Part shown: piece by piece, positions 1-7,629 of the stretch | Layout of the letters: each line of letters starts with the position of its first letter | Position numbering within the stretch: position 1 is the stretch's first letter | Assembly: GCA_040773965.1 (NCBI GenBank) | Contig: JAXGVG010000067.1 | Span: 1-9,417, forward strand | Source of the DNA: JAXGVG01 sp040773965 | GTDB taxonomy: Bacteria > Pseudomonadota > Alphaproteobacteria > UBA9219 | Direction of reading: 5' to 3' | Length of the DNA stretch: 9,417 bases | The notes under the pieces: model-generated | The model's input: only the letters and a program-made list of their open reading frames with translations | Databases searched by the model: none | Told to the model about the DNA's origin: nothing | Program-made: the position numbers and the translations under genes

Positions 1-61
1 CCTTTGGGGTTTTGGACACGCGCGCGCTCTTTCGTTGCTGCGCCGGCGGCGTTTTTGTCAT
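1..61 (-). CDS. Possible N-terminus of a minus-strand gene, perhaps carA (partial)
   Basis: A minus-strand ATG at 61–59 opens a frame that stays open to the window edge and begins MTKTPPAQQR. A GGAG lies just upstream on the minus strand, only three bases from the ATG, which is closer than usual. The visible 20 residues are basic, Pro-rich and low in complexity, so they carry no diagnostic motif. The suggestion of carA (small subunit of carbamoyl-phosphate synthase) rests only on context: in many alphaproteobacteria carA is divergent from yqeY. The frame is too short for codon statistics and could be chance. Confidence 0.33.
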   Translation of the reverse strand, partial: MTKTPPAQQRKSARVSKTPK

Positions 62-175
62 ATGCTCCGCGTTGGGGTGAGATTCCGTTCAAACGGTCGA
101 GGACTATGCCGATTCGCCGCGTCCTTGGCAACCCTTTTGAAAAACTTCAGGAAACAGCAAGAAAATGGGGAAAAA

Positions 176-634
176 ATGCTACGCAACGAAATTAACGACG
201 CCATGAAAGAGGCGCTTCGCAACAAGGACGAGCGGACGCTCGCCACCACGCGCATGATTATCGCGAAAATGAAGGATCTGGACATTGCCGCGCGCCCGAA
301 AGGCAACAAGGACGGCATCGGCGACGACGAAATCCGAACCATGCTTCAAGGTATGATCAAGCAGCGCCGCGAGTCCATCACGCTTTACCAGCAAGGCAAC
401 CGCGCCGATCTCGTGAAACAGGAAAGCGAAGAGATCGCCGTGATCGAGCGCTTCCTGCCCAAACAGATGAGCGAAGATGAAATGAAAGCCGCTATTGCCA
501 AAGCCATAAGCGCCACCGGCGCCGCAAGCATCAAGGACATGGGCAAGGTAATGGGCGAACTTAAAAAGACCTATGCCGGTCAGATGGACTTCGCCGCCGC
601 AGGGGCGACGGTCAAAAGCCAGTTATCCGGCTGA
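176..634 (+). CDS. yqeY: GatB/YqeY domain protein
   Basis: This encodes 152 residues, the usual length for the stand-alone YqeY family. That family is related to the tail domain of the GatB subunit of the tRNA-dependent amidotransferase, but its own function is not settled; it is presumed cytosolic and tRNA-related. Family landmarks are the start MLRNEINDAMKEALRNKD, the region ESEEIAVIERFLPKQMSEDE around residues 83–102, and the C-terminal KDMGKVMGELKKTY with AGQMDFAAAGATVK (about 120–147). The ATG at 176 is chosen over the in-frame TTG at 35 because homology begins there and GGGG lies five bases upstream; the upstream residues look like translated intergenic DNA. The gene normally sits just before dnaG and rpoD in this class, but here 2.6 kb of opposite-strand genes intervene. 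Its last 12 bases overlap the end of the convergent gene at 623–1168. Confidence 0.93.
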   Translation: MLRNEINDAMKEALRNKDERTLATTRMIIAKMKDLDIAARPKGNKDGIGDDEIRTMLQGMIKQRRESITLYQQGNRADLVKQESEEIAVIERFLPKQMSEDEMKAAIAKAISATGAASIKDMGKVMGELKKTYAGQMDFAAAGATVKSQLSG

Positions 635-1168
635 CGGCGCCGGAGTTCCGCCGTTCGCACCATTGCTCAACGCACGCGGAAAAGCGCCACGCACCCGGCG
701 CATCAAGGTCCCATACAGTTCTTTCGCCTGCTCTCTTGAAATGGCAGGAGTGTCAATTTCGAAAAGAATTCTCCGAGGGCGGTAAATATCGCCATTTCGG
801 CCCGGGAAAATCCGGCAAAGTTCTGTCTTGCCCTCTTTCCCGGGACCCATTAGAATTCTTCGCGCTTCAAGCGAGAATATGTACTTATAATCGCTTTTAG
901 GCCCTTCTCCACCATTGCCATTGCTTTCATTGCCAACAAATTTTGATACGGCTAATGCGGCAATGGTTCTATCAGGGTCATTAACAGAAACCAGAATAGG
1001 CTGGAATTTAATTCGGGGTTCGATCGCTTCAACAAACCCGGCTATACCTTTCAAAAGATTGCTCATCAAAATTCTTTGCTCATCAACAGTTCCGTTTGCC
1101 TTACCGGAAGGAACAGCTTGATTAACGGGTTTAACAACAGTTTCATAAAACGTCTTGAAATCGGGCAT
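623..1168 (-). CDS. Unrecognised 181-residue protein
   Basis: I do not recognise this protein. The start is the ATG at 1168, which has a textbook AAGGAG (1180–1175) six bases upstream; an in-frame TTG at 1240 would add 24 residues but has no such site. The product begins MPDFKTFYETVVKPVNQAVP and looks soluble, with no signal peptide or membrane segment. A middle stretch, KFQPILVSVNDPDRTIAALAV (about residues 54–74), reads like a beta strand followed by a helix. A polar NESNGNGGEG linker follows, then a KYIFSLEARRILMG segment, and a Gly/Ala/Pro-rich tail ends the protein. Its core (841–1020) is about 43% G+C by my count (77 of 180), against about 62% in yqeY, which suggests recent acquisition or relaxed selection. 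It converges on yqeY with a 12-base overlap, leaving no room for a terminator between them. No clear promoter is seen upstream. Confidence 0.72.
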   Translation of the reverse strand: MPDFKTFYETVVKPVNQAVPSGKANGTVDEQRILMSNLLKGIAGFVEAIEPRIKFQPILVSVNDPDRTIAALAVSKFVGNESNGNGGEGPKSDYKYIFSLEARRILMGPGKEGKTELCRIFPGRNGDIYRPRRILFEIDTPAISREQAKELYGTLMRRVRGAFPRALSNGANGGTPAPSAG

Positions 1169-1439
1169 ATCTTTCTCCTTGAATGACGGTTTATAAATAG
1201 TAGCCCCCGTCAACCTATCGACGCGCCAAGGGTAAAGCAACTATTCTTCGTCAATTTTGTCGGCTTAAAACCTTTTTAGAATCATTACATTTTTTGGGTA
1301 AGTCACGAATGGACCAAAACGTTCGAAAATCACAAAAAAATATGGTTAACATTTTGTCTTCCAGTCCTGGTTAGGGCATGCAAAGTTAAATGGCTTACCT
1401 TTTTCAGGTGTGCGCTTCCCCAAAAACGATTCTGAAGCT

Positions 1440-3038
1440 TCAGGCAGCCTGTGTCTTCGCGGCCCGGCCAAGACCGAATTGGCGGCCTTCTTTGGCTACC
1501 GATTCCGGAAGACTGGTAAACTTCTCGATGTTTTTCCGGTAACGCTCGCCCAGATCGGCGGCTGTCTTCCTGTATGCGTTTCGATCGTCCCATGTCTGGC
1601 TCGGATTCAAATAAAGCGCGTCCACACCATCGACCGCTTTGGGAATCCAAAGACCGAACACAGTTTCCTGAACAAACTCGCTTTTCTTCAACGCCCCCGA
1701 CAGCGCGGCATTCACCAGCGCGCGCGTCAGCTTGATCGGCATCCGCTTGCCCACGCCATAAGCTCCCCCCGCCCAGCCCGTGTTGACGAGCCAGCAATCC
1801 GCGCCGTGTTTGACCATCTTCTCACCGAGCATTTGTGCATAAACTTCCGGGTTGCGCGGCAAGAACGGCGCGCCGAAACAGGCTGAAAACGCCGTTTGTG
1901 GCTCCTTGATGCCGATTTCGGTCCCGGCCACCTTGGCCGTATAGCCCGAGAGGAACTGGAACATTGCCTGATCCGGCGTAAGCTTGCTGATCGGCGGCAA
2001 AACGCCAAAAGCGTCGCATGTCAGAAAAAAGATGTTCTGCGGATGTCCGCCGCGCCCGTTGTCGCTTGCGTTCGGGATATATTCCAGCGGATAGCTCGAG
2101 CGCGTGTTTTCCGTAAGCGACCCATCATCGAAATTGATCTTTTTGGTGCCCGGGAAGAAACATACGTTTTCCAGAACCGTATAAGAATTTTTACGGGTCG
2201 AAGCCGCGAAAATTTCCGGCTCATTCTCGTAGCTCAAATGAATGACCTTGGCGTAACAGCCGTTCTCGAAATTGAACACGCCGTCATCGGCCCAGCCATG
2301 CTCGTCGTCGCCGATAAGCTTGCGGGAGCAGTCGGCGGAAAGTGTCGTCTTCCCCGTGCCCGAAAGGCCGAAGAAAATTGCCACGTCGTCTTTCGGCCCG
2401 ATATTCGCCGAACAATGCATGGGCAGAATGCCCTTGCCGGGCAGATGATAGTTCATGACGGTAAACAACATTTTCTTGATTTCACCGGCATAGGACGTGC
2501 CGCCGCCGATGACGGCTTCACCCGCGCCCAGATTTAATTTAACCACCGGGTCGTCCTGAAACCCGGGCGCATGCCAAACAGTAAAGACGGGCTTGTGGTT
2601 CTTCCGTTCTTCCATTGCAGGAACGATAAACATGTTGCAAACAAAGGCGCTGTGCCAGGCCAGCATGGTTACAATGCGGATGGGCATGCGATGATCGGGG
2701 TGAGCGCCGATAAAAAGGTCTTGGACGAAAATTTCGTTCCCATCCATTTTTTTCAAGGCGAGATCCTTATAGATCGCGAAATCTTCCGGGGTGCAGCTCT
2801 TGTTTTCCGCCCAATGCACATTGTCGAGGGAATAACCGTCCCTGACGGTTTGCTTGACCTTGGCCGCGCGGCCCGTGCAGGCGCCCGTTTTGACACAAAG
2901 GATTTTGTCTTCGCTCAGGCAGCCTTCGTTGCGCACGACCGCCATTTTGATCAATTCGTCGCGCGAAAGGTTGTAGTGAATCCTGGACGGGTTAAGCCCG
3001 CACGCGCGTATCTGTTCGGTTATCGAGACGTTCGCCAT
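1440..3038 (-). CDS. pckA: Phosphoenolpyruvate carboxykinase (ATP)
   Basis: This cytosolic enzyme converts oxaloacetate and ATP to phosphoenolpyruvate, CO2 and ADP, the entry step of gluconeogenesis from C4 acids. The 532-residue length is normal for the ATP-dependent family. The kinase P-loop GLSGTGKTT lies at residues 224–232 and the metal-binding GDDEHGWADDG at 243–253. By comparison with the E. coli enzyme, the substrate, metal and phosphate ligands appear to be present: Arg57, Tyr183, Lys188/189, His208 in MHCSAN, Lys230, Asp245 and Arg313 in TENTR. The ATG at 3038 has AGGGGGA four bases upstream. One oddity is that the usual GRSPKDK or GRSAKDK after the first substrate arginine reads GRAAKVK (56–62). 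The protein is also rather rich in Cys. It is divergent from dnaG, with 169 bases between the start codons, and no strong terminator follows it. Confidence 0.97.
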   Translation of the reverse strand: MANVSITEQIRACGLNPSRIHYNLSRDELIKMAVVRNEGCLSEDKILCVKTGACTGRAAKVKQTVRDGYSLDNVHWAENKSCTPEDFAIYKDLALKKMDGNEIFVQDLFIGAHPDHRMPIRIVTMLAWHSAFVCNMFIVPAMEERKNHKPVFTVWHAPGFQDDPVVKLNLGAGEAVIGGGTSYAGEIKKMLFTVMNYHLPGKGILPMHCSANIGPKDDVAIFFGLSGTGKTTLSADCSRKLIGDDEHGWADDGVFNFENGCYAKVIHLSYENEPEIFAASTRKNSYTVLENVCFFPGTKKINFDDGSLTENTRSSYPLEYIPNASDNGRGGHPQNIFFLTCDAFGVLPPISKLTPDQAMFQFLSGYTAKVAGTEIGIKEPQTAFSACFGAPFLPRNPEVYAQMLGEKMVKHGADCWLVNTGWAGGAYGVGKRMPIKLTRALVNAALSGALKKSEFVQETVFGLWIPKAVDGVDALYLNPSQTWDDRNAYRKTAADLGERYRKNIEKFTSLPESVAKEGRQFGLGRAAKTQAA

Positions 3039-3096
3039 GTTTCCCCCTGCGCTTTTTTTCGTTATGACGGCCCCGGTCCGGGCCGGAAAACCCCAA

Positions 3097-3125
3097 AGTC
3101 ACGCCAACTTGGCCGCTTTTGTCAA
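3097..3125 (-). promoter_or_regulatory. Candidate pckA promoter
   Basis: A perfect TTGACA (−35) reads on the minus strand at 3125–3120, 82 bases before the pckA start. The matching −10 position 17–18 bases on (GTGACT or TGACTT, near 3102–3096) is poor, so this is a weak call. The untranslated leader would contain a GC-rich hairpin, CGGCCC/GGGCCG at 3068–3073 and 3080–3085. Confidence 0.3.
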
Positions 3126-3143
3126 CCGGTTAATAAAAGCCGT

Positions 3144-3172
3144 TTGAAACTCCGGCCCGATAGCGATAACAA
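3144..3172 (+). promoter_or_regulatory. Candidate dnaG–rpoD promoter
   Basis: TTGAAA (3144–3149) and TAACAA (3167–3172) are separated by 17 bases and would start transcription roughly 30 bases before the dnaG ATG. An alternative pair, TTGGCC (3109–3114) and TAATAA (3131–3136), lies just upstream with a 16-base spacer and overlaps the candidate pckA −35 on the other strand. Both fit the loose −10 usage of alphaproteobacteria, but neither is strong. Confidence 0.33.
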
Positions 3173-3207
3173 GTAGACTCGGTATTTGTTCTAAGGAATT
3201 ATAGTTA

Positions 3208-5133
3208 ATGGCTTTTCCGCCTTCTTTCCTTGACGAGCTTCGCGCGCGATTACCCCTTTCGGGTATCGTGGGCAAGCGGCTGCGTCTGCAGCGCGCGGGG
3301 CGGGAGTTCAAGGCGTGCTGCCCCTTTCACAACGAAAAGACGCCCAGCTTCTACATCAACGACGACAAACAGTTTTACCACTGCTTCGGCTGCGGCGCGC
3401 ACGGCGATGTCATCGGATTCACGATGCGCTTCGACCGCCTCAGCTTCCCGGAAGCCATTGAAACGCTGGCCGTACAAGCAGGCCTTCCGGTGCCACAAGA
3501 TACGCCGCTGGAGCGCGAACGCTTTGATCGCGAAAAGCGCCTTTATCATCTGCTCGAACGAGCCACCGCATGGTTCGAGGAACAACTTTTTGCGCCCTGC
3601 GGACGCGACGCCTTTAATTACCTCAATGGACGCGGGCTGAACGAAGAAGTTCTACGCCGTTTTCACCTCGGCTACGCGCCGAACGACGGCCAGAGCCTTA
3701 TCCGCGCTCTGACAAAAGAAGGCTTCGCGCCGGATGAAATGCTGGCCGTGGGCTTAATCAAAAAAGCCGAAGAACGGAATGAGCATTTCAGTTTTTTTCG
3801 CAACCGGGTCATATTCCCCGTCGGCGACCGGCGCGGGCGAACCGTCGCGTTCGGAGGACGTGCGCTTGGCGACGGCGAGCCGAAATATCTTAACTCGCCC
3901 GATCACGATCTGTTCCACAAGGGCAAGCTGCTTTACGGCCTGTCGCGCGCGCGCGCCGCCATCAATCAAGGACAGCCGATCATTGTCGTCGAAGGCTACA
4001 TGGACGTGATTGCGCTTGCGGAAGCGGGCTATCAGGGAGCGGTGGCTCCGCTGGGGACCGCGCTGACCGAAGACCAGCTCACATTGCTCTGGAAACTGCT
4101 TCCGCCGCCCGAGTCTCGCGACCCGGCCCGCGATTACAGCCCCATCCTTTGTTTCGACGGCGATAACGCGGGCCTGCGCGCAGCGGCACGCGCCGTCGAG
4201 CGCGCCCTGCCTCATCTCGGCTCATCCCGGACGGTCCGAGTCGCTTACCTTCCCTCAGGCGAAGATCCGGACAGCATCATTAAACAGGCGGGCAAATCGG
4301 CCATGCAGTCGGTCCTCGACCTCGCCAAGCCGATGATCGACGTCATCTGGGACCTGACGCTTGAAGGCCGCCGCCTCCAAACGCCCGAAGACCGGGCCAG
4401 CTTTATAGGCGCCTTGCGTCAAAAGGTTGGCCGCATCCGCGACGAAACGCTTCGGCGGCTTTACCATGAAGCCCTCAAAAAACGGCTTGCCGACACCTTT
4501 CAATGGCAGCCCGGCCTGGACGGCCGCGCGCGCTCCTCCGGAACGCCTCTATTTAAAAACAGACCCGCTTCCCCTCTTCCTCGTAAAAAACCTCTTAAAG
4601 CGCGAAAGCTTCGGGAAAGGGTTTTGCTGGCTCTTATGATTAATTATCCCGCCCTTTACACTGAATTTGGGGAGGATTTGGCCCAAAACAGCTTCTCAAA
4701 CGCCTCTTTGGATGCTTTAAGGCAACAAGTTGGAGAGATTTTGGGCTCCGAGTCGCACGAGACCCTTGACGCGGGAGAGCTTTATCGCCATTTGTCCCAG
4801 GGAGATGGCGCAAAGGCTTGGCGAGCCGGCTTGTCCGAGGTGCTGTCGGAGGCAACGTACATGCATGCGGGTTTTGCGCGGCGGGACCGGTCTCTGGATC
4901 AGGCCCGGCAGGGTTGGAAATCTATTTGGAACAAACATTTGCAAGAGCAACTTCAAGCTGACATTCAATCGGCAAAACGCCAGTATGCCGAGGATGCGTC
5001 TGAGGCAAATCTGGCGCGTTTGATGGCTCTACGCGCCCAAGCCGAGGCGCTGGCGCGCGAGCCGGAATCGCAAGAATCGTCCGGCGGCGAAACCGGCAAT
5101 GACGTCGGCGGTCACGGCGCTATGACATCTTAA
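3208..5133 (+). CDS. dnaG: DNA primase
   Basis: DnaG makes the RNA primers for chromosome replication and works at the fork with the DnaB helicase. The 641 residues match the normal length. The N-terminal CHC2 zinc-binding domain has Cys38, His41, Cys59 and Cys62 (CPFHNEKTPSF, CFGCGAHGD). The polymerase core carries FRNRVIFPVGDRRGRTVAFGGRALG-type sequence from 197 and PKYLNSPDHDLFHKG at 225–239. The Toprim domain has the catalytic EGYMD at 262–266 and DGDNAG at 317–322. A Pro/Arg/Lys linker (about 445–468) leads to the helical DnaB-binding domain, and the final 20 residues look disordered. The ATG at 3208 has AAGGA ten bases upstream. It is followed by rpoD after 17 bases, so the two are one operon. 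G+C falls to about 43% in 4621–4740, against about 63% in 3841–3900. Confidence 0.97.
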   Translation: MAFPPSFLDELRARLPLSGIVGKRLRLQRAGREFKACCPFHNEKTPSFYINDDKQFYHCFGCGAHGDVIGFTMRFDRLSFPEAIETLAVQAGLPVPQDTPLERERFDREKRLYHLLERATAWFEEQLFAPCGRDAFNYLNGRGLNEEVLRRFHLGYAPNDGQSLIRALTKEGFAPDEMLAVGLIKKAEERNEHFSFFRNRVIFPVGDRRGRTVAFGGRALGDGEPKYLNSPDHDLFHKGKLLYGLSRARAAINQGQPIIVVEGYMDVIALAEAGYQGAVAPLGTALTEDQLTLLWKLLPPPESRDPARDYSPILCFDGDNAGLRAAARAVERALPHLGSSRTVRVAYLPSGEDPDSIIKQAGKSAMQSVLDLAKPMIDVIWDLTLEGRRLQTPEDRASFIGALRQKVGRIRDETLRRLYHEALKKRLADTFQWQPGLDGRARSSGTPLFKNRPASPLPRKKPLKARKLRERVLLALMINYPALYTEFGEDLAQNSFSNASLDALRQQVGEILGSESHETLDAGELYRHLSQGDGAKAWRAGLSEVLSEATYMHAGFARRDRSLDQARQGWKSIWNKHLQEQLQADIQSAKRQYAEDASEANLARLMALRAQAEALAREPESQESSGGETGNDVGGHGAMTS

Positions 5134-5150
5134 TCGTTTCAGGACGAAAG

Positions 5151-7544
5151 TTGAACGCGATGGCCAGCAAAACAAGTCGGACACCTGTCAAAAAGACATC
5201 GGGTAAACCCTCGGCAAAGGGAAAAAAGAGCGCGCCCGCAAAAACGGCGAAGAGGCCGAAGGCCAAGGTTGTGAAAAAGCCGGAGCCCAAAAAGGCGAAA
5301 CCGGTTTTGGCAAAAGCCGCCCTTCCGAAAAGCAAAGCGAAGCCGATTGCAGCTCCCAAGCCCGTCAAAACGGCGCCGCCCCCCAAACCGGTGGCCGCGC
5401 CGCTACCTGTGCCTGACGCGCCTGCGGTTGTCCCCAAGCCGCAGGTCGTGAAAACCACACAAATCAATCTTCTTCTTGAGGAAAAGCCGCCCGAAGAGGA
5501 CAAGGGCGAAGCCCCCATCATCGACACTGCCGCTGAAGCCATCAAAAAGATGATCAAGCGCGGCAGGGAACGCGGATTCGTCACGATCGACGAGATTAAC
5601 GCGGCGCTACCGCAGGACAAGATCACCTCGGACCTTATTGAAGACACGATGGCGATGCTGTCGGAACTCGGCATCAACGTGATCGAAGGCGACGACGAAG
5701 AAACGGCCGCCAAACCTGCCGGGGAAGGCGAAAGCGAGGAGGAGGAGGCCAAGGGCAACATCGACGCCGCCGACATCGGCCGCACCGACGATCCCGTGCG
5801 CCTCTACCTGCGCGAGATGGGCTCTGTCGAGTTGTTGAGCCGCGAAGGCGAAATCGCCATCGCCAAACGCATCGAAGCGGGCCGCGAAATGATGATCGGC
5901 GGCATTTGCGAGTCGCCCCTGACCATTCAGGCCATCCTCGGCTGGCACGACGCCCTCAACGAAGGAAAGATGCTTCTTCGCGACATCATCGACCTTGAGG
6001 CCACCTATGGCGGCGGCCCCTCGAGCGAAGCCGAAATGCTCGGCGAAGGCGAAAGCGCCAGCGTCGAAGAGCCCGGCGAAGAAAAACCCGAAGGCGCTGA
6101 AGGCGAAGGCGACTTCGATTCCGAGGGCGATGAGGAAAACCTCTCGCTTTCCATGCTGGAAGAAAAGCTAAAGCCCCAGGTCATGGAGACTTTCGACAAA
6201 ATCGCCTCCACCTATGGCCGCCTGTTCCGGCTGCAAACCCAGCGCCATGCCGCCATCCAGAAAGGCGAAACCCCCTCGCCCCAGTCGAACAGGAAGTTCG
6301 AACAGGTCAAGGAAGAGCTTGTCGATCTTGTCCGCACCGTCCGCCTGAACAATCACCGCCTCGAACAGCTTGTCCAGCAGCTATACACGCTAAACCGCCG
6401 CCTGTTAGGCATCGAGGGCCGCATTATGCGACTGGCGACCGACAGCGGCCTGAAGCGCGACGATTTCCTTGCCCGTTACACCGGCCACGAACTGAATCGC
6501 AACTGGCTCGAAGACGTGTTCAACCCCAAACCGGCCCCCAAAAAAGCTTCGGGCAGCACCGGACTTTTATCCTCCTTGCTGGGCGGCAAAAAGGGCAAGG
6601 GAAAAGAAAAAGACAAACTTCCCGAAACCAGGCCCACCGAGCCCGGACCGAAACCCGTGCCGCCAAACGTCAAGGCTTGGACCAAGTTTGTCGAAAAACA
6701 CGAAAGCGAAGTTGACCGTTTGCGCGCCGAAATTGCCTCGATCTGCGACGAGGCCGGGTTGCCGCTTGGCGAGTTCAAACGCATCGTCATGACCGTGCAA
6801 AAGGGCGAGCGCGAATCCAACCGCGCCAAAAAGGAAATGGTGGAGGCCAACCTGCGGCTCGTCATTTCCATCGCCAAGAAATACACCAACAGGGGCCTCC
6901 AGTTCCTCGACCTCATTCAGGAAGGCAACATCGGCCTGATGAAGGCGGTGGAAAAGTTCGAATACCGGCGCGGCTATAAATTCTCGACCTACGCCACATG
7001 GTGGATCCGGCAGGCCATCACCCGCTCGATCGCCGACCAGGCGCGCACCATCCGCATCCCCGTGCACATGATTGAAACGATCAATAAGCTGGTCCGCACC
7101 AGCCGCCAGATGCTGCATGAGATCGGCCGCGAGCCGACGCCGGAGGAACTGGCCGAAAAGCTGCACATGCCGCTTGAAAAAGTCCGGAAGGTCCTCAAGA
7201 TCGCGAAAGAGCCGATCAGCCTCGAAACCCCCATCGGCGACGAGGAGGATTCGCACCTCGGCGACTTCATCGAGGACAAGAACGCCGTCCAGCCGCTCGA
7301 CTCCGCCATCCTCGGCAACCTTCGCGAAACGACGACCCGGGTCCTGGCCACGCTGACCGCCCGCGAGGAGCGCGTTCTGCGCATGAGGTTCGGGATCGGC
7401 ATGAACACGGATCACACGCTGGAAGAAGTCGGCCAGCAATTCAGCGTCACCCGCGAACGCATCCGCCAGATCGAAGCCAAGGCGCTTCGCAAGCTCAAGC
7501 ATCCCTCGCGTTCACGGAAACTGAGAAGCTTTCTGGACACATAA
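5151..7544 (+). CDS. rpoD: Housekeeping RNA polymerase sigma factor (sigma-70)
   Basis: RpoD directs core RNA polymerase to housekeeping promoters. Region 1.1 lies at about 121–180 (KKMIKRGRERGFVTIDEI), region 1.2 at about 213–248 (DPVRLYLREMG), the non-conserved region at about 285–505 and region 2 at about 557–640, including the promoter-melting and −10-reading TYATWWIRQAITRSIADQAR. Region 3 follows, and region 4 has TLEEVGQQFSVTRERIRQIE at 756–775 for the −35 element. The core closely matches E. coli sigma-70. At 797 residues it is much longer than E. coli (613). The excess is a Lys/Ala/Pro-rich N-terminal tail (about 5–100), an acidic Glu/Gly stretch (292–330) and a Lys/Pro-rich insert (459–507). 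The start is taken as TTG at 5151 because AGGA (5141–5144) lies six bases upstream; ATG at 5160 is the alternative, nine bases later. Confidence 0.97.
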   Translation: MNAMASKTSRTPVKKTSGKPSAKGKKSAPAKTAKRPKAKVVKKPEPKKAKPVLAKAALPKSKAKPIAAPKPVKTAPPPKPVAAPLPVPDAPAVVPKPQVVKTTQINLLLEEKPPEEDKGEAPIIDTAAEAIKKMIKRGRERGFVTIDEINAALPQDKITSDLIEDTMAMLSELGINVIEGDDEETAAKPAGEGESEEEEAKGNIDAADIGRTDDPVRLYLREMGSVELLSREGEIAIAKRIEAGREMMIGGICESPLTIQAILGWHDALNEGKMLLRDIIDLEATYGGGPSSEAEMLGEGESASVEEPGEEKPEGAEGEGDFDSEGDEENLSLSMLEEKLKPQVMETFDKIASTYGRLFRLQTQRHAAIQKGETPSPQSNRKFEQVKEELVDLVRTVRLNNHRLEQLVQQLYTLNRRLLGIEGRIMRLATDSGLKRDDFLARYTGHELNRNWLEDVFNPKPAPKKASGSTGLLSSLLGGKKGKGKEKDKLPETRPTEPGPKPVPPNVKAWTKFVEKHESEVDRLRAEIASICDEAGLPLGEFKRIVMTVQKGERESNRAKKEMVEANLRLVISIAKKYTNRGLQFLDLIQEGNIGLMKAVEKFEYRRGYKFSTYATWWIRQAITRSIADQARTIRIPVHMIETINKLVRTSRQMLHEIGREPTPEELAEKLHMPLEKVRKVLKIAKEPISLETPIGDEEDSHLGDFIEDKNAVQPLDSAILGNLRETTTRVLATLTAREERVLRMRFGIGMNTDHTLEEVGQQFSVTRERIRQIEAKALRKLKHPSRSRKLRSFLDT

Positions 7545-7578
7545 ATCGCGTATTGCCCGGACCGGAGAGCGGATAGAA

Positions 7579-7629
7579 AGCCCGAAAGCTGTTCGTTGCT
7601 TAACAATTGCTTAATTTCTCTTTCGGGCT
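7579..7629 (+). terminator. Probable rpoD terminator
   Basis: AGCCCGAAAG (7579–7588) and CTTTCGGGCT (7620–7629) form a perfect 10-bp stem 35 bases after the rpoD stop, followed by the moderately T-rich CTTAACGTTTTCTTCTT. The 31-base loop is long and contains TTGCTTAA twice (7596–7603 and 7607–7614). The stem is convincing; the long loop and imperfect T tract lower confidence that it acts alone. Confidence 0.55.

Noticed and set aside
1241..1439. Terminator for pckA or promoter for the orphan gene
   Set aside because: TTGACG sequences occur without a −10 at workable spacing, and the only stem (ACCT/AGGT) is too short to call.
1896..2537. 213-codon plus-strand frame opposite pckA
   Set aside because: It is the antisense shadow of pckA, with no ribosome-binding site and no recognisable family.
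3068..3085. CGGCCC/GGGCCG hairpin between pckA and dnaG as a terminator or riboswitch
   Set aside because: It has no T tract on either strand and is only 6 bp with no wider conserved structure, so it is at most a leader hairpin.
6567..7502. Long minus-strand open frame opposite rpoD (311 codons)
   Set aside because: It is the antisense shadow of G+C-rich rpoD codons; the sense strand encodes the unmistakable sigma-70 core.
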